Source: Thiobacillus sp. (GTDB lineage Bacteria > Pseudomonadota > Gammaproteobacteria > Burkholderiales > Thiobacillaceae). Taken from it: 40,792 bases of DNA. The first letter of the stretch is position 1. Each line of letters opens with the position of its first letter. The translations under genes and the position numbers were made by a program. Below, in pieces: positions 40,621 through 40,792 of the stretch. The stretch spans positions 1 to 40,792 of the forward strand of contig JAIOJU010000028.1 in the NCBI GenBank assembly GCA_019911765.1, given 5' to 3'. The notes under the pieces are model-generated. The model was not told the origin of the DNA. It saw only the letters and a program-made list of their open reading frames with translations, and did no database searches.

Positions 40621-40792
40621 ATGTCTATGATGGCATGCGAAATTGGCAAGTATTGGCACACGCTGCGATTTCTAAGGCCTGTCCAGTTATATGGCCGTCT
40701 GTGGTTTCGGTTTTACAAGCCAAGGCCGGAAACTCAACCGGCGCCACGACGGCGCAATGTGGTTGCCGATGCGGTTGAGCCTTGCCATCGCC
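40621..40792 (+). CDS. Heparinase II/III-family protein, N-terminal part (3' end outside window)
   Basis: The open frame from ATG 40621 continues to the window end (57 complete codons). The peptide KYWHTLRFLRPVQLYGRLWF followed by a basic Pro/Arg stretch is the characteristic N terminus of heparinase II/III-like proteins of exopolysaccharide clusters. An in-frame TGA at 40612-40614 limits the start; ATG 40627 or 40630 are alternatives, and GAGG at 40613-40616 suits 40627 best. Such proteins are thought to be lyases or to take part in polysaccharide modification. The upstream bi-domain oxidoreductase supports the assignment. The catalytic domain is outside the window. Confidence 0.7.
   Translation, partial: MSMMACEIGKYWHTLRFLRPVQLYGRLWFRFYKPRPETQPAPRRRNVVADAVEPCHR

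Overview
The window is one long, almost gapless block of surface-glycan genes, all on the + strand, from a Gram-negative proteobacterium. Gene types, codon use and moderately high GC suggest Betaproteobacteria, but nothing here (no rRNA, no core housekeeping gene) fixes the taxon. I see no tRNA, rRNA, CRISPR array, transposase or phage gene. Most junctions in the first 31 kb are 4-bp stop/start overlaps (ATGA, GTGA, TTGA) or gaps of a few bases, so the region probably consists of a few long, translationally coupled transcripts.

Layout. (1) 1-2109: the 3' end of a GDP-mannose 4,6-dehydratase gene carrying an in-frame palindromic heptad repeat, then a PglK/MsbA-like ABC flippase. (2) 2138-20036: a nonulosonic (sialic-acid-like) acid module. 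pseB and pseC are followed by an aldo/keto reductase and a HemL-like aminotransferase, then pseG- and pseI-type genes, a methyltransferase, a left-handed beta-helix acyltransferase, an Asp-box beta-propeller protein, a WbqC protein, two different cytidylyltransferases (PseF-type and SpsF-type), a Gfo/Idh/MocA oxidoreductase, a DegT aminotransferase, a GNAT, an unknown protein with an RPHP motif, the three-gene acetamidino module (WbuX/PseA-like amidotransferase, HisH-like, HisF-like) and a second GNAT. The likely product is a CMP-activated pseudaminic- or legionaminic-type sugar with an acetamidino group and further N-acyl or methyl decoration. (3) 20177-21817: a large unknown protein with features of capsule/surface-carbohydrate glycosyltransferases. 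(4) 21814-27338: a CDP-6-deoxyhexose pathway (rfbF, rfbG, 3,5-epimerase-like, zinc-finger C-methyltransferase, SDR reductase and a second related methyltransferase), which should yield a C-methyl-branched 6-deoxy sugar. (5) 27328-38314: assembly and decoration genes. These are a CmcI-type methyltransferase, GT2, an FkbM-like protein, GT4, a second divergent Gmd-like SDR, a glycosyltransferase-methyltransferase fusion, an AsnB-type amidotransferase and two tandem paralogous methyltransferases. (6) 38317-end: a fused zinc-alcohol-dehydrogenase/Gfo-Idh oxidoreductase and the start of a heparinase II/III-family gene, a pair that often accompanies exopolysaccharide clusters.

Together the genes appear to make activated precursors (a CMP-nonulosonate, a CDP-branched deoxyhexose and a GDP-mannose-derived deoxysugar), transfer them with several glycosyltransferases, methylate the product heavily (eight methyltransferase-like domains) and move a lipid-linked glycan across the membrane. 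No flagellin gene, Wzx or Wzy is visible, so whether the glycan decorates flagellin, LPS or an exopolysaccharide cannot be decided from this window.

The strongest unusual points are the in-frame repeat inside gmd, the mixed Pse/Sps nonulosonate pathway with extra enzymes, the intracellular Asp-box propeller gene, and the CDP-sugar C-methylation branch. From about 25.4 kb rightwards the genes look AT-richer and use more TTG starts and gaps, as if the cluster was assembled from modules of different origin.
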